Origin: Kondoa malvinella
Lineage: Eukaryota > Basidiomycota > Agaricostilbomycetes > Agaricostilbales > Kondoaceae
DNA length: 64,000 nt
Direction of reading: 5' to 3'
Assembly: GCA_039545315.1 (NCBI GenBank)
Contig: BCIM01000002.1
Location: 1,762,483-1,826,482, forward strand
Below are positions 10,682 to 22,746 of this stretch, in pieces. The notes under the pieces are model-generated. The model was not told the DNA's origin, did no database searches, and worked only from the letters and a program-made list of their open reading frames with translations. Each line of letters opens with the position of its first letter. Within the stretch, counting starts at the first letter, position 1. Both the position numbers and the translations under genes were made by a program.

Positions 10682-11879
10682 TCATTCTACATCCATGCCG
10701 CTTTCTACTCCGCTGCCGCTGTCCAGCAAGTCGCTCAACCCTATTGCCTGCACCTTGCTCTTCTCCCCTCTGCCACTCGCAGCCGGTATCGAAGCTTTCA
10801 ACCCTTCCAAGCTCTTGAACACTGCCCCAGTCTGTTCTGCTATCTCTTGCAACACCGGCGTCGGTCTGAATCCGCAGCTCTCTGCTTCTTTTCTCAGTGT
10901 CACCATACAGATGCAATAATGAGACATACCTAGAATAGCTCTGTTCATTCGTTGAGCTAAATCTTGCCTCCTCATTAGATCCAAATACTCCTTCAACGTA
11001 TCCCCAACCATGCTCAAATCAGGATAAGCCATCAATCCACTAGCAGCCTGCAACTCCTTGAGGTAATGTTCCTTGATTGGCCCAGATTTCAGACTGTGCA
11101 AATACGCGTAAAGAGATTGTGCTTGTAACAAAACGGAAGAGAATTGCGCTGAATGGGAAGAAGAAGTTGATGATCCTGATGTGGTGCGCTTCTCGTCCAT
11201 GTCTGCGTCTTCTTCTGACGATAGTTCAGCATTTCTCTGCAAGTTTTCGATAAAGAGCTGAATGCGAAGGTCGAGAATAAGAACGCGACTATCGGCTGGT
11301 GTGCTGAATGCTTGTCGGACAATACGCGGATCGGATTTATAGCTTGGTTCCGATTCGCGAGGCAAGAGGTTTGAACTGCTAAAGAGTGGGTAGGTGCGTT
11401 TGGGTAAGGAATTGGTAGAAGAGATGGAGGAAGTCATAAAGCTGTCGGCGTCCTTTTCCTTTTGCGGCAGCGGTGAAGACAGGACGGACGGGAAGTGAGC
11501 TTCGCACTTTGCAATGGCCATGGCTATGTCGCCTCGGAGAATGTAATCTTGTATCGCTGATCATACCATAGTTATGAGATATAGCCAGAGTAACAGTGCG
11601 CATGAGCTCACTTTGACGTAGTCTAGCATCGTCGAGCACCCTGTCGTCCCAGTTCAACGCATCATTCTTGGATGTAACCCTTGATTCCGTGGCAGGGCCA
11701 TCCTCCCACAGCGTATCTAGGGCAGGTCGGTTCTCTTCAGCGACAGACACGTCTTGCAAGAAAGCAGCTGCAGATTCGCAATAGCAAGAGTGCAGCAGAT
11801 AGTCGAGCACGAGCGATCGCACTTCGTTCGGTGTTTGGGAGCAGTCTGGCGCGGCTGTGAGTATCTCTTGCAGGCTCAT
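10682..11879 (-). CDS. LisH-CTLH-CRA domain protein (RanBPM/Gid8-like)
   Basis: Exons in transcript order: 11879-11612, 11556-10930, 10887-10682; 366 residues. An N-terminal LisH motif (RSLVLDYLLHSCYCESAAAF) precedes the CTLH helix (RQTIQDYILRGDIAMAIAKC) and a helical CRA region (QSLYAYLHSLKSGPIKEHYL, DTLKEYLDLMRRQDLAQRMN). A Ser/Thr-rich insertion splits the CTLH region. These domains build oligomeric scaffolds, above all the GID/CTLH ubiquitin ligase that degrades gluconeogenic enzymes. No SPRY domain is present, so it is closer to the Gid8-type layout, but which paralogue it is cannot be told here. The last exon is Ser/Gly-rich and less certain. Confidence 0.82.
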
Positions 11880-12067
11880 AGTGTTTTGGCGGCTATGAAC
11901 TTGAAAATGGATGTTGAGGTGTAACAGCGAAATGCGAGTATGATGCGCGAAGACAGAAGGAGATCAGAAGTCTTTGGAATCAAGAGACGGTGAAGGCTGT
12001 GTCTGCGTCTGCGTCTCTGCTGTCCTCTCCTCTCTCTCTTCTCGCTGTCCAACGACAATAGGCAACC
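11880..12067. promoter_or_regulatory. Divergent promoter, LisH-CTLH-CRA gene / RTC1
   Basis: 188 bp between outward-facing starts. A CT-rich tract (CTCTCC/TCTCTC repeats near 12015-12045) precedes the RTC1 ATG on the plus strand, as is common in fungal core promoters. Confidence 0.45.
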
Positions 12068-15000
12068 ATGTCAATGCCAGTTATTGGCGCATCACAGCCT
12101 GCGAGCTTCACTGCTGCGTCTTCTTCTGCTCCAAGTAACCTGTCTACGCCTCAAGGACAGCCAAGCGACTCCTACTTTGACCTACCACTGTCTCATACAA
12201 GGACCATCAAGCATTCTCTAACCGGAACAAATGACACTGGTTCTGCTGCACCTGTACTGGGCCTATCCAAATCACCTTCAGGCAAACATTGGGCAATTCA
12301 AGGCCGCAACCTTCTGAAAGTGGTTCGCTTTCAAGACAACCATGTGCAGACCGTGACGGATCTGAGGGAGAAGACCAAGCTGAGCAAGAACTATAGCTTG
12401 ACTTGTGTCAGATGGGGCTTTGAGAGTGTGTTGTGTCTCGTTGTCTTGAGCAAGGCTGAACGAAAAGGTCAGGCTCTGTCGACAAGGTGGTCACCGGTTG
12501 TTCGAATGGGTCTGTGATACTTTGGAATGTTGCTACAGAGGCCGCTCAAAGAGTTGGTCAGTCTGCGCTGGTTCAGGGCGTCCTCACTAGAAGCTAAGCT
12601 TCGGTACCAGAGCGCATCAAGTCTGAACACGATCGAGCCATCAATCATATTACATTCGCCGGTCCTTCAGGCTCTTTCGTCATAACTGGCGGTCAAGACG
12701 GCTTTGTCAAGTTCTGGGTAGGTTTGAATTGTCTAATCCTGTCCAAGCTCACATCTCTATCTCAGGACATTCGTAAGAAGGGCCCATCGGAAGACCTTTC
12801 CCTCTATACAGCCTCAGACGCTGTCAGACAAATCGCTCTATCACCTTCTTCGACGGCTCTGCAGCATCTGTGCTCCGTCAACGAAAGCGGTGCTTTACAT
12901 AAATGGGACCTTAGAAACGCCAGTGTGTCGCAAGATAGAATCATTGCTCATGTAGGCGGCGCCATGTGCATCGACTGGAAGAACACTGAAGAACCGACAG
13001 AAGGTGAAGACGATGACGGCTTGATAGCTACAGGCGGTCTTGATGGCACAGTCAAGATCTGGTCATCTCGCACTAGCGGCATTGTGCCTCGACCGCTACG
13101 AACGCTCAACACTACCTTCAGCGCTCAGAACGTCTGCTGGAGGCCTGCACATCCGCGCCAACTCGCCGTTTCGCCGCATAACGTCGCCTCATCTGTTCTT
13201 TCTCGAGCATCTGTATCTGAGCTGGAGAACCAAAATCCTGGTCAGAACCACTGGACGAATGAGATAGAGATTTGGGACTTTGAAAGGGAAAGCATACCAC
13301 TGGCCGTTCTGCGTCCCAGCGAGGGAACTGTATCAGGTATGACAATGATCCGCGGGACATATTTCAGCTGACGTTAGAATAGATCTCGCTTATGCGGATC
13401 TGGAGGGCGCATCGCTTGTTGCTGTCCATCGCGACTCGGCCGTTATAGGAAAATATGATCTGGAAGCAGAATGGGAAAAGCCACTCTCAAACGTCGCTAC
13501 CCAACAAGCGTGCTGGAGTATCAACGATGAGCTAGCTTTCATAGTCGGTGCAGAAGAGGACGAAAACTCTGGGTGAGTCTGGCCGTACAAAGTTGACAGC
13601 TAGTTTGCTAATACGCCGAATCAGCGAACAACAGCCTGAACAGATGCTCGCAGTCGCTGAACCGGACGTCTGTCGGGCATCTGCAGAGACCTTCGAGCAT
13701 CTGGCGCGAACATATGTCTACAAGCGCGGACGAAACACGCTCTACGAAGCTTGTCTCTACAATGCAAAGGTATTCTTTCAGTCACACACCCGTGACTTTC
13801 AGGCTCATATCAGCAACAGTGCGCAGCCGAAGTCGAGCGATTTGATCTAGAAGCCACATGGCTCATCATTGGAGCATGTTTTAATGATGCTACCAAAGCC
13901 ATGCCCATCGACCTCGCGGAAGATGCCCTTGAAGACGAGTTCACTGGGCAGTCATACAACACCTATCGCTATGTCTCTCCTGCGAGCGAGATTCGCAAAC
14001 CTCGGTCAGTTTTGGTAGGCTCAGCCAGGAGATCGCCGGTCATCAAGTCAGAAGGGGCGACACCTGACGGGAGTGTACACTCTCGATCATTATCCAAAAG
14101 CGGTCTATCTACAACCTCATCAGGCCGCTCGGCAAGCACCGGTCGCAATTTAGGACACGTCGCTAGAAGACTGGAAAAGCACAAACCTAGCAATCTTTCG
14201 GACATACATTCTGCACCGATGACGCCCTCAGTCGATATTGATCAAGACTCTACGCCTATGTTGAGCGAAAGTGATACAGACACGGACAGCGCAGGAGAAA
14301 GCAACGCCAAGTTAAGACCGAGGCTGAAGACACTACGCGGTCTTTCTGCAGCAACCCTGCGCCCAGGTCGCTCGAGGACGAGAAGAGGTCCGGGACTTGC
14401 TATCGACCGAGTATTGGCAGAAGCGGATGGTCGCATCGAGTCTCTCTCGGAATCGCACTGGCGGGATAGCAGCGCGAATAGCACAACTTTCCGCCCACAA
14501 ACAGATCAAGAGCAGTTGAAGCCGTTCTTGGATATGATGGCTAGGATTACTGCTCAGATCGGAACGGTCTTGCAGGATTTAGCCAACAAGGTAGCTGTTC
14601 GCATTCTACTATCTGCCTCCGCTTACATCTGCGGTAGGGCGAAGCGCTGACCTGTGTCTATGCCATGCACCTGCTTAAAGACAGCTTGGACCTCGATGTC
14701 ACCTTACAAGCGAGGTGTACATTGGCGCTAATACGTAGGTCTTGAGCCTATTCCCCGAAAAAGCGAAATAATTTGCTCGTGCAGGTCAATTCCGATATGC
14801 TGGCCTGCATGTACCAGCAGCAGCTATAGTAAAAGAGGGCGACCTAGAAGTCGTACGAAAGAAGCAGGAGGTGAGCTCTCATGTCGTTTTGTGCGTCGCT
14901 GGTCTGAAACGCCGACAGGACGCCACTACAATCTATACCGCGTGTGGTCAATGCAACAAGGCAATAGTACAGCCTCCGTTCACATACTGCACACGATGCC

Positions 15001-15176
15001 AAAGCCAAACGTCGACCTGCGCAATTTGTCATCGCGGGGGGAATGTCAACGGTAGATCTCTCTTTTGCGCGACTTGCGGCTGCTCAGCCCACTTCACATG
15101 CATCCATGCATCCGTAAGCGGCGAGAGCGAATGCCCTTCAGGCTGCGGGCACGTTGGGTGTCCTCTATCATTGTAA
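12068..15176 (+). CDS. RTC1: SEA/GATOR2 complex subunit Rtc1 (WDR24 homologue)
   Basis: Exons: 12068-12425, 12473-12556, 12599-12717, 12766-13336, 13383-13572, 13625-13769, 13820-14590, 14638-14734, 14785-14870, 14919-15176; 892 residues. An N-terminal WD40 propeller is visible (SVDKVVTGCSNGSVILWNV, VITGGQDGFVKFWDIRKK, ATGGLDGTVKIWSS, NEIEIWDFE). A long Ser-rich low-complexity region follows, then a helical part and a C-terminal RING-like zinc module with paired cysteines (CGQCNKA, CTRC, CAICHRGG, CATCG, CPSGCGHVGC). This is the Rtc1/Sea2-WDR24 layout. The complex sits on the vacuole and controls TORC1 in response to amino acids. It converges on SLT11, with 37 bp between the stops. Confidence 0.9.
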
Positions 15177-15213
15177 CATCACTTGTACCATCATAATACT
15201 ACACAATCTATCA

Positions 15214-16673
15214 CTAGACTACTACACCCGAACCAGATGCTGTAGGCGGAGCTGGCGCGATCGCTTTCGGTTTTTTGGATCTGCCCCATTGCACGCGAGC
15301 TGGTTTGTCGACTCCAGCGAAGACGAGCTGCGACCCTCTGGCACCCCAAACTAGCGCTGCCGCTTCTGCTGCTTCTCTCGAGGTGAAGTTGACAAACGCT
15401 GAAGAAGAAGTGGAGACGGGAACAATGGACTTGATTGCGCTTCGCTGTGCTTCGGGTATTTGCGCGCGAATAGCTTCGTCTGCGGTGTTGGGTGGAAGAG
15501 AAGTGAGGAAGAAGGAGACCTAGAATCTGGCATCAGTATCGGGCGGTAAGCAACTACAGCTGACATACGACAGATGTGTCTTCCGGTGGTGCTAAACCCA
15601 TCTCGTTGGCATTCCTCGCCAAAATCTGCCGCGCCACTGGATCATTTCGTCCGTGATCTGCGAGTAAAGGACTACTCAGCAACCACGTCTAGTAAAGAGC
15701 CATCCAACTCACAACGATCCTGAATGCTTTGCGAAGCCATTGGTCCCTGCTGATCCACAATCTCATGCCTATAGGGACACGCATCCCCTCTGTTACATTC
15801 ACCCTTTGCAAAGAAACTGCAGGGTTTGGGCCTGTTGCGACTATAGTTCGGGTCTGTTCTTGCGAGGCGCTTGAGAATCTCTTTTGTTTGTGGGTCTGCT
15901 TTGCCGAATGATGTTGCTGAAAGACCTTCTAGATTCCCTTCGGCCTGAATAACGAGTTAGCTTGAAAGACAAGAAACCAGGATGGCGCACATTTTGCGCA
16001 ATATAAGCCTTGTTGATGTTGTCTTTTGGTGCGCCATCGCCTTCTCTTTGCAATGCAGCATCTCGTACTTGAGTCGGTAGCTGGTATTGTAAATCAAGTA
16101 GGCAAGTCTGGCAGACGTTCTTCATCTTTGAGCAGGTCCTAAAAACGGAAATTACACCAAGTTTTAAGGATTGATGGAGAAGTAAAAGTGCTTACTGGCA
16201 TACTTCAGTCTTTTTGAAGCGCATTCCTGCTCCGGGCATCCATCGGAAGAGGGTAAAGGGTCTTGTACATGTCTGCGTTCATCGTTAGCTGTATGCAGGC
16301 GAAAGTCACAAAGGCACGCACTTTGCATTCTGCACCGTATTCTTGTTTGCTCTATCATAATGGCATCAGCTGTCTGTGCCGGCTAGAGCATGGCTTCACG
16401 CAGCATACCATTCGAACTAAGATATAGATCAGCGTGAGCGAGCATACAAGCCTACAGACAAGTGACTGACCATATGGATTCGGGCCCAAGCAGGTCTCGC
16501 AGAGGATGGGGAATTCCGCAGTCTCGAACCCTTGCTCTGTTGCATAGTTGCATCAGGGACAGGTCCTATCGGCAGCTTGCAAATGTGCGGCTTACTGTTG
16601 ATATCACCTGGAATTACGAGGTCAGAGGCTGTTCCGACTTGTGCGTGCAGATGGACATACGTTTTGGAGGCAT
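15214..16673 (-). CDS. SLT11: Pre-mRNA splicing factor Slt11/Ecm2 (RBM22)
   Basis: Ten exons in transcript order: 16673-16661, 16607-16596, 16536-16471, 16416-16409, 16351-16322, 16272-16196, 16138-15991, 15944-15713, 15657-15569, 15519-15214; 326 residues. N-terminal zinc module [52 protein letters not shown]; then a CCCH finger ([19 protein letters not shown]); then an RRM-like domain ([15 protein letters not shown] ... [12 protein letters not shown]) and an Ala/Pro tail. Slt11 contacts the U2/U6 snRNA core of the activated spliceosome. Exons of 13, 12 and 8 nt at the 5' end are supported by restored conserved residues. It is divergent from CWC22, another spliceosome factor. Confidence 0.93.
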
Positions 16674-16997
16674 CTTGAGCTGCTACAAGATTGGCTTGAG
16701 ATGTCTGAAAGTGATTCGCCTCGCTGGTTTTCACGCTGAGCTGTCACAGATGCGGCAAGTGTTTGCTGTTCTCTCAAAGCTGTCTGCCTCAGGCTCTTGA
16801 GAGATAGGAATCCTCGCTGCAAGTGACGGTGTCGGAACAACACCCGACGCAGAGGAATTCTATGTCTTTGACTCTCAAGGAGAACGGCCGTCCGACTGTC
16901 TGCTGCAGTTGTGTGAAGTGTTGCACAAGCTAGGCGACTGTATACACGCACCCAGGCTATACCCTTTCACGACCTTTGACGCCTACCCGCAACAAAT
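16674..16997. promoter_or_regulatory. Divergent promoter shared by SLT11 and CWC22
   Basis: 324 bp between two outward-facing spliceosome genes. I see no gene in it and no motif I can name. Open frames that cross it are shadows. Confidence 0.55.
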
Positions 16998-19869
16998 ATG
17001 GCAGACGCAGATATCGCTGCTGGCTCGAAGCGCAAACGGTGAGCTGCGAATAAAGTCGTGCCCTGTATGAGTGCTCAGTATCTCCGCCTTCTCACAGTTC
17101 CAGCCGCTCGCCGTCACCGCAGAATGGCAAACGTCGACCTGAAGGCGGTATGGACATTCCAAGAATCGTGGACGACAACCCAGAAAGGCGGAAAGAGCGT
17201 GAAAGGCAATTGGCTATCCGTTTGGCAGAAAAGGAGTTGGAAGGCAATGTAGAAAAGACAAAGCCTGACCCGAAAGCTGAAATGGCAAAAATGGCTCTGA
17301 CTGTATGTCTTTTGGCGGGTTCTGATCAGGGAATACACGCTGAGAGCATATGTGTGCTTACAGAAAGGAGGAGGCACTTACATTCCCCCTCATCGATTAC
17401 GTGCCATGTTGGGTGAAGCTCAAGCACTAGATCAAGCCAGTGACAACGCTCAACGTTTGCTCTGGGATGCTTTGAGAAAGTCCATCAATGGTCTCATTAA
17501 CAAGGTGTGCTTGATTGTCCATTTCGCGCTCGAATCAAATCTAAGCAATACGAAAAATAGGTCAACGTAGCGAATATCAAGTTCATTGTGCCCGAAATCT
17601 TCTCAGAAAACCTAATCCGTGGCAAGGTATGTCTCAGCCTCACAGTCAGGCTCAAGATTTCCGCTGACTTGAATTGACAGGGACTGTTCTGCCGATCGAT
17701 CATGCGAGCCCAAGCAGCTTCTCTACCTTTCACACCCGTCTTTGCCTGTCTTACGTCTATCATCAACTCGAAACTGCCCGCTGTCGGTGAACTGCTCATC
17801 AACCGCCTCATCATTCAATTCCGCCGTGCTTTCAAGCGAAACGACAAACCAACTTGTACCGCTACCTTGACCTTCCTCGCTCATCTGTGTAATCAGCGTG
17901 TCATTGCCGAGATCCTCGCTATGGAGATTCTTCAATTATTGCTTGAACAACCTACCGATGATTCAGTCGAACTCGCCGTCAGCTTTACGCGAGAAGTTGG
18001 TCTGCTGTTGCAAGAAGAAGAGCCCAAATTCAACAATGCGCTGTATGAAATGTACCGCGACGTGTTGCATTCGCCTAGAATTGACAAGCGCGTGCAATAT
18101 ATGGTTGAAGTCCTTTTCCAAGTTCGCAAAGATAAATTCAAGGACAATCCTATTCTACCTGAAGGTCTGGATCTAGTGGAAGAGGAAGATCAAATCATGC
18201 ATCGTATCAGCTTGACGGATACACTTCAAGCACAAGAGATGCTGAATGTCTTCAAGGCCGATCCGGAATTTGAAAAGCATCAAGAGGAATACAAACAGAT
18301 CAAGCTGGAGATTTTGGGTGATGAGGAGGATGAGGATGAAGCTGGGGAAGAAGGTAGCAGCGCTTCAGACAGTGAAGCGGAAGGAGAAGGTCAGTGTCAT
18401 CCAGGATCAGCATGTTGTGTGCTGACCTCTTCGCTGCTTTTAGACCTCACGGGTCAGGTCGATATCCATGATCATACCGAAACGAACTTGGTCAACCTCC
18501 GAAGACGGATCTACCTGACTATCATGTCTGCTCTGGATTTCGAAGAAGCTGTACACAAGCTATTACAAGTTCAGCTTATGCCCGGTCAGGAGGTAAGCCA
18601 CTTCTTGCTTGCCATAGGTCGCTTCTCACCTTTGACAGATCGAGCTGTGCAACATGATTGTCGAATGTTGTTCGCAAGAACGATCTTATTCCAAATTCTA
18701 CGGCTTGATGGGCGAACGTCTTTGCAAGCTGAATCAAGTTTGGTCAGAAGCTTTCGAACAGTCATACCGCACCTACTTTGACACCATTCATCGCTACGAA
18801 ACGAACCGTCTGCGCAACATTGCCCGTTTCTTCGGTCACTTGTTTGGCACCGATGCTCTGCCATGGACAGCTTTCCAAGCCATCCAGATGAACGAAGACG
18901 ATACGACCTCTAGTTCACGTATCTTTATCAAGATCCTCTTCCAAGAATTGGTCGAGATGCTTGGTTTGCCCAAATTGAAGGGTCGATTCGAAGACCAGAG
19001 CATGAACATGTACTATGCTGGCATGTTCCCGCTAGACAACCCAAAAAATACTCGATTCTCCATCAAGTGAGTGATTCTGCCTCCATTCGCTCAATCATCT
19101 GACTCTTTGCTAATAGCTTCTGGACTTCAATCCAAATGGGTGCATTAACCGAAGGCATGAGAGAGCACTTGAAGTACGTGATGCTACTGTTATCGACGTC
19201 TAAAGTCTGACATCTTGCCGCAGGACTATGCCTGCGCAAATTATGGCACAGCAACGTCAAGCTTTAGCCAACGCGCCTTCGTCTTCTTCAGACAGCAGCA
19301 GCTCTTCGGACTCTAGCTCGAGCGATTCCGACTCGTCATCTTCAAGCAGCTCGGGGCGCTCTAGACCACGCCAAAGGTCATATTCGCGCAGTCGGTCGCC
19401 TTCTCGCTCTCCTCCACGACGCAAAGCTCGCTCGATCAGTCGCTCGCCGCCCGCAAGAAGAGCTGATTCGCGCTCCGTTTCTCGGCCTCCTCGCAGGCGC
19501 GAAAGAAGCATCTCGAGAAGTCCACCTCGGCGTCGCAAAAGCCCAAGCCCGGATAGGCGTGGGAGGGATCGCAAGCCAATTCCGGTAGCATCACGCCGTC
19601 GTCGGTCTCCTTCCTCTCTGTCCAATCGTTCTCGCTCGCCCGGGTCAAAGAGAGGGCCATCTGCGCAACAAAATGGGCGTGCTAGAGCTACAGACTTCTA
19701 TGACGATGAGAATCGCGCCCCTACTGGCGACAGACGTGATCGTCCTCCGCCATACGGTGGAAAGAGGGACGATAGGGATTACGGTCGCAGAGCATCTGGA
19801 GGGGACAGAAGACGGTATTCGCGCAGTCCTAGCCCGCCTGCCAGACGTGACGGTGGTGGTCGAAGGTAA
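16998..19869 (+). CDS. CWC22: Spliceosome factor Cwc22 with C-terminal RS domain
   Basis: Exons: 16998-17038, 17098-17302, 17364-17504, 17561-17626, 17681-18389, 18444-18592, 18639-19066, 19117-19173, 19224-19869; 813 residues. A basic head precedes the family signature GGGTYIPPHRLRAML and a MIF4G helical repeat (GLFCRSIMRAQAASLPFTPV, LTFLAHLCNQRVIAEIL), an acidic linker (GDEEDEDEAGEEGSS), then an MA3 domain (LRRRIYLTIMSALDFEEAVH, FGHLFGTDALPWTAF). The last about 200 residues are Ser/Arg dipeptides and Ser runs. Cwc22 recruits the exon-junction factor eIF4A3 and is needed for the first splicing step. The RS tail resembles that of animal homologues; budding yeast lacks it. Confidence 0.95.
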
Positions 19870-19970
19870 TCTGTCAATATGGAAGGGCTTGTTGTTTGAT
19901 TCTGCAATGCATTATGGACGAATGATGTATTCGAGGCAGTAGGTTGATTGCACCCAGTCGACCAGCTCCA

Positions 19971-22634
19971 ATGAGCAATTTCATGGATGCAATACCGACA
20001 GACACTCCGACAGATCCTGTGCTGCTCGAGCAATCTGTCGAGCAATCTCCGTCGCAGCTAGATGCTGCGCAGGGTCCACCTCAGGCTGTGAAGCGGAAGC
20101 GACAGCGAGCCGCCGTTTCTTGTGCTCAGGTATTCGCGTCCTGGTGGTGACTGTGCAGGTCTAACTCGTGTCTTTCAGTGTCGAAAGAGAAAGCTCAAGG
20201 CAAGGCACTATCTCCATATCCGCTCGGAACTCCGTCCGACCGGTGTTAACACAGTGCGATAGAGGTCTGCCTTGTGGTGCATGCAAGAGTAGAGGCAACG
20301 CTGATTGCGACTGGAGCAATGCAAAGCGGATTGAGCCTGGCCCGACGACTTTGCAAGTTGATGATGGCCAGAACATATCAACGGGACCGGTTGCTGGACC
20401 TTCAACCTATATTACCTTGGATCAAGCTGGCAGTACTGCAGGACTGCTATCAGGTGGACCTTGGTCTTTGGGAGAATCGACCGTACATGCTTCTGTCTAA
20501 TCTTGCTTGACAACTCCGAGCTGATCAAGGTGAGGTAAACAGATCCCTTCGGGTCCAACACAAGACTCCACAGCATCGCCGGCTCCCTACAATGAAGCTT
20601 TCGGCAGCCTGCCGACTGACTTTAGAATGCAAGCTGGTTGCTTTCTGGACGATCTCATTCATGAAATTCCTGTTGGTACCGTTACCATTCTGCGTCGGAT
20701 TCTCGACAGCGCAAATTCCGCTTCAAATGTACCTGCTACAGCACATGACTGGCTTATTGTCAGTCTGATCTTCGCAATGATCGGTTTGGTGCAAGCGTCA
20801 GGCAGAAGTCTCGAAGAATACAAGATTCTACCCCTGTCATGCAGCTTGGAAGCTGCCGCTAGGAATTCTATGCTTGCGTCTCATTCCGCGTTGGCCAGAG
20901 CCAAGGCGTTCTCTGATTGGCATGGTTTACCTGTCGACATCATAACGATTCAAGTCCTTCTGCTACATTATTCGTACAAACGATTCAGACAGCCGCTAGC
21001 TGCGGGTAGGTAATTTACCAGACTTGTCGATTAGAGCTGACCGTCTCGACCAGCGCAAGACCTATCTCTGGCTTTGGAATTAGCTATGCAGCTCGAGCTT
21101 GTTTGTGCCTCCTGCGAGCTTGATCAGAAGCTCAAACTACAATAGAATCGAGAGCCAAGAGAGGGACCTGAAGCCTCGATTCGACGGCTTCTATGGACCT
21201 TCATCCGTACCAACTCAACTTTGAACGGGTTAAAACGATCTTACAACATTTCGAATCGACACTACAGCACGACTGTACATTTTCACTGGAGTACAGAGCC
21301 ATCTCGTACTGAGGCTTTAGACTTGCAGGTGCCTCGGAACATGCCTTCAACAGACTTCAGGAATGGTCAACTTTCCCTAGCAGACGATACGCACTATCGT
21401 CTTTACGTCCAGTCGGCCTTGTGCCAGGTTAAGCGTACGCAGCTTCTTGACAACTCGGACATACACTGATCGGTAGGCGTTCAGAGACCATCGTCGATAC
21501 GCTGTATGCCGTCAATGCGCAGCCTGCTTTGCCAGACGTCCACCAAATCCAGCGCAGTCTGGTCGCTCTTGATACCCAAATCCTGCCTGAAACCATACAG
21601 ACTACTCAAGCCATTATGAAGCCAGTGGAAGATCGCCAATTCCCCCTCGGCTGGAATACCGTTTTGGCGTCAGGCGATCATCGCGTCCTGGTCATGCAGC
21701 TACATCGTCCCTTCTTGCTGCGTGCAATCGCCGACAAGCGTATGCTCCCAAGCCGCAAGGCGGTCACAGCTGCAGCAAGAGGGATTCTCATGTTCTTCCG
21801 CTCTTTGGCACACTGCAACCGAGGCCAGCAGCATTTGGATCTCACCTTCATGAACTTGAACGCCTTGATCATTCTCGCTTTAGATTATCATGGTGAGCTT
21901 GTCGATACTCATGGCTCGCCAAGATTGAGTAAGTTGTGGCAGTCATTCACGAAGACGAGCGGGAAGTCGCTCTCGAGAATCTCCACGCCTGTTGCAATCT
22001 TTTGACAAACTCGGCTCAAGTACATACGCCTGTACAATTGGTGCTTAACGCAGTCGGCCAGCTGATCCAATCCGCCGTTCGCCGGTTCCAAGCTGCGCAG
22101 GACGACAGCCAAACAGCCAAGCGCCCTCGTCTGGACCATGATCAGCTTCCTGAGCCTAGTACGTATCAGGATCTGCTTGCGCAAAGCCCACTGACCGCCA
22201 GAAAGTTCGCTCTGGCGAGTACGCCAGAACATTGTATTTCGTATGTCTGTTGCTGTCTGCATCTTATCCTACTGATAAAGTCATTTTCAGCTTGGCTACG
22301 ACTCGCTGGCCAACAAATATTCGGGAGAAGCACTGGTTCTGAACGCTCCATATCCTTCCACACTTTTGGAAGACCCCTTGCCATCTTCGCTCAGTACTGA
22401 CGGCGCAACTACCCTGACGCATCTTTGGAGAGGGCTGGAACCTTGGTCGTCTGTGCTGTGGGCGATTCCTGACAAGAATGAATGGATAGAGATGGTGAGT
22501 GAGACCACGTCGAGTTGTTCTGTATTCAGGCCGATATTTAATAGCTTCGAATGGACGCGGGCTACATCAGCAAGCCATGGGAGGAAGTCATTGCTGGGCA
22601 GGCTGTTATGGATGTACTTGCAACGTACTGTTAA
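19971..22634 (+). CDS. Zn2Cys6 fungal-specific transcription factor
   Basis: Ten exons: 19971-20129, 20179-20199, 20255-20494, 20543-21005, 21054-21100, 21146-21434, 21485-21892, 21943-22244, 22291-22494, 22545-22634; 740 residues. The N-terminal zinc cluster reads SCAQCRKRKLKCDRGLPC then GACKSRGNADC, spacing C-x2-C-x6-C-x5-C-x2-C-x7-C, and is split over three exons, the middle one only 21 nt. The second intron has a GC donor (AAG|GCAAGG at 20200). The middle region is helical like the fungal-specific regulatory domain (RRLLWTFIR, LQLHRPFLLRAIAD, ARGILMFFRSLA). Targets are unknown. The junctions at 20495 and 21435 rest on phase and intron length only, and a possible 39-bp intron at 21229-21267 was not applied. 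Confidence 0.83.
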
Positions 22635-22746
22635 GCGCCTTGCGTTGTCTTGCAACGTTGACCTGGAAATCCGCACAGACTGTCTAGAATAGCCGCCTTC
22701 ACACAGCGAGCTGGATCGCACTACCATCACAGCAGAAACAAGGACA

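Noticed and set aside
19257..19625. Minus-strand Arg/Glu-rich frame opposite the CWC22 tail
   Set aside because: It is the mirror of the Ser/Arg repeat coding sequence; repeat-rich codons leave the antisense open by chance.
21229..21267. Extra 39-bp intron in the zinc-cluster factor
   Set aside because: In frame and stop-free; shorter than the 45-60 bp typical here, so left as coding.
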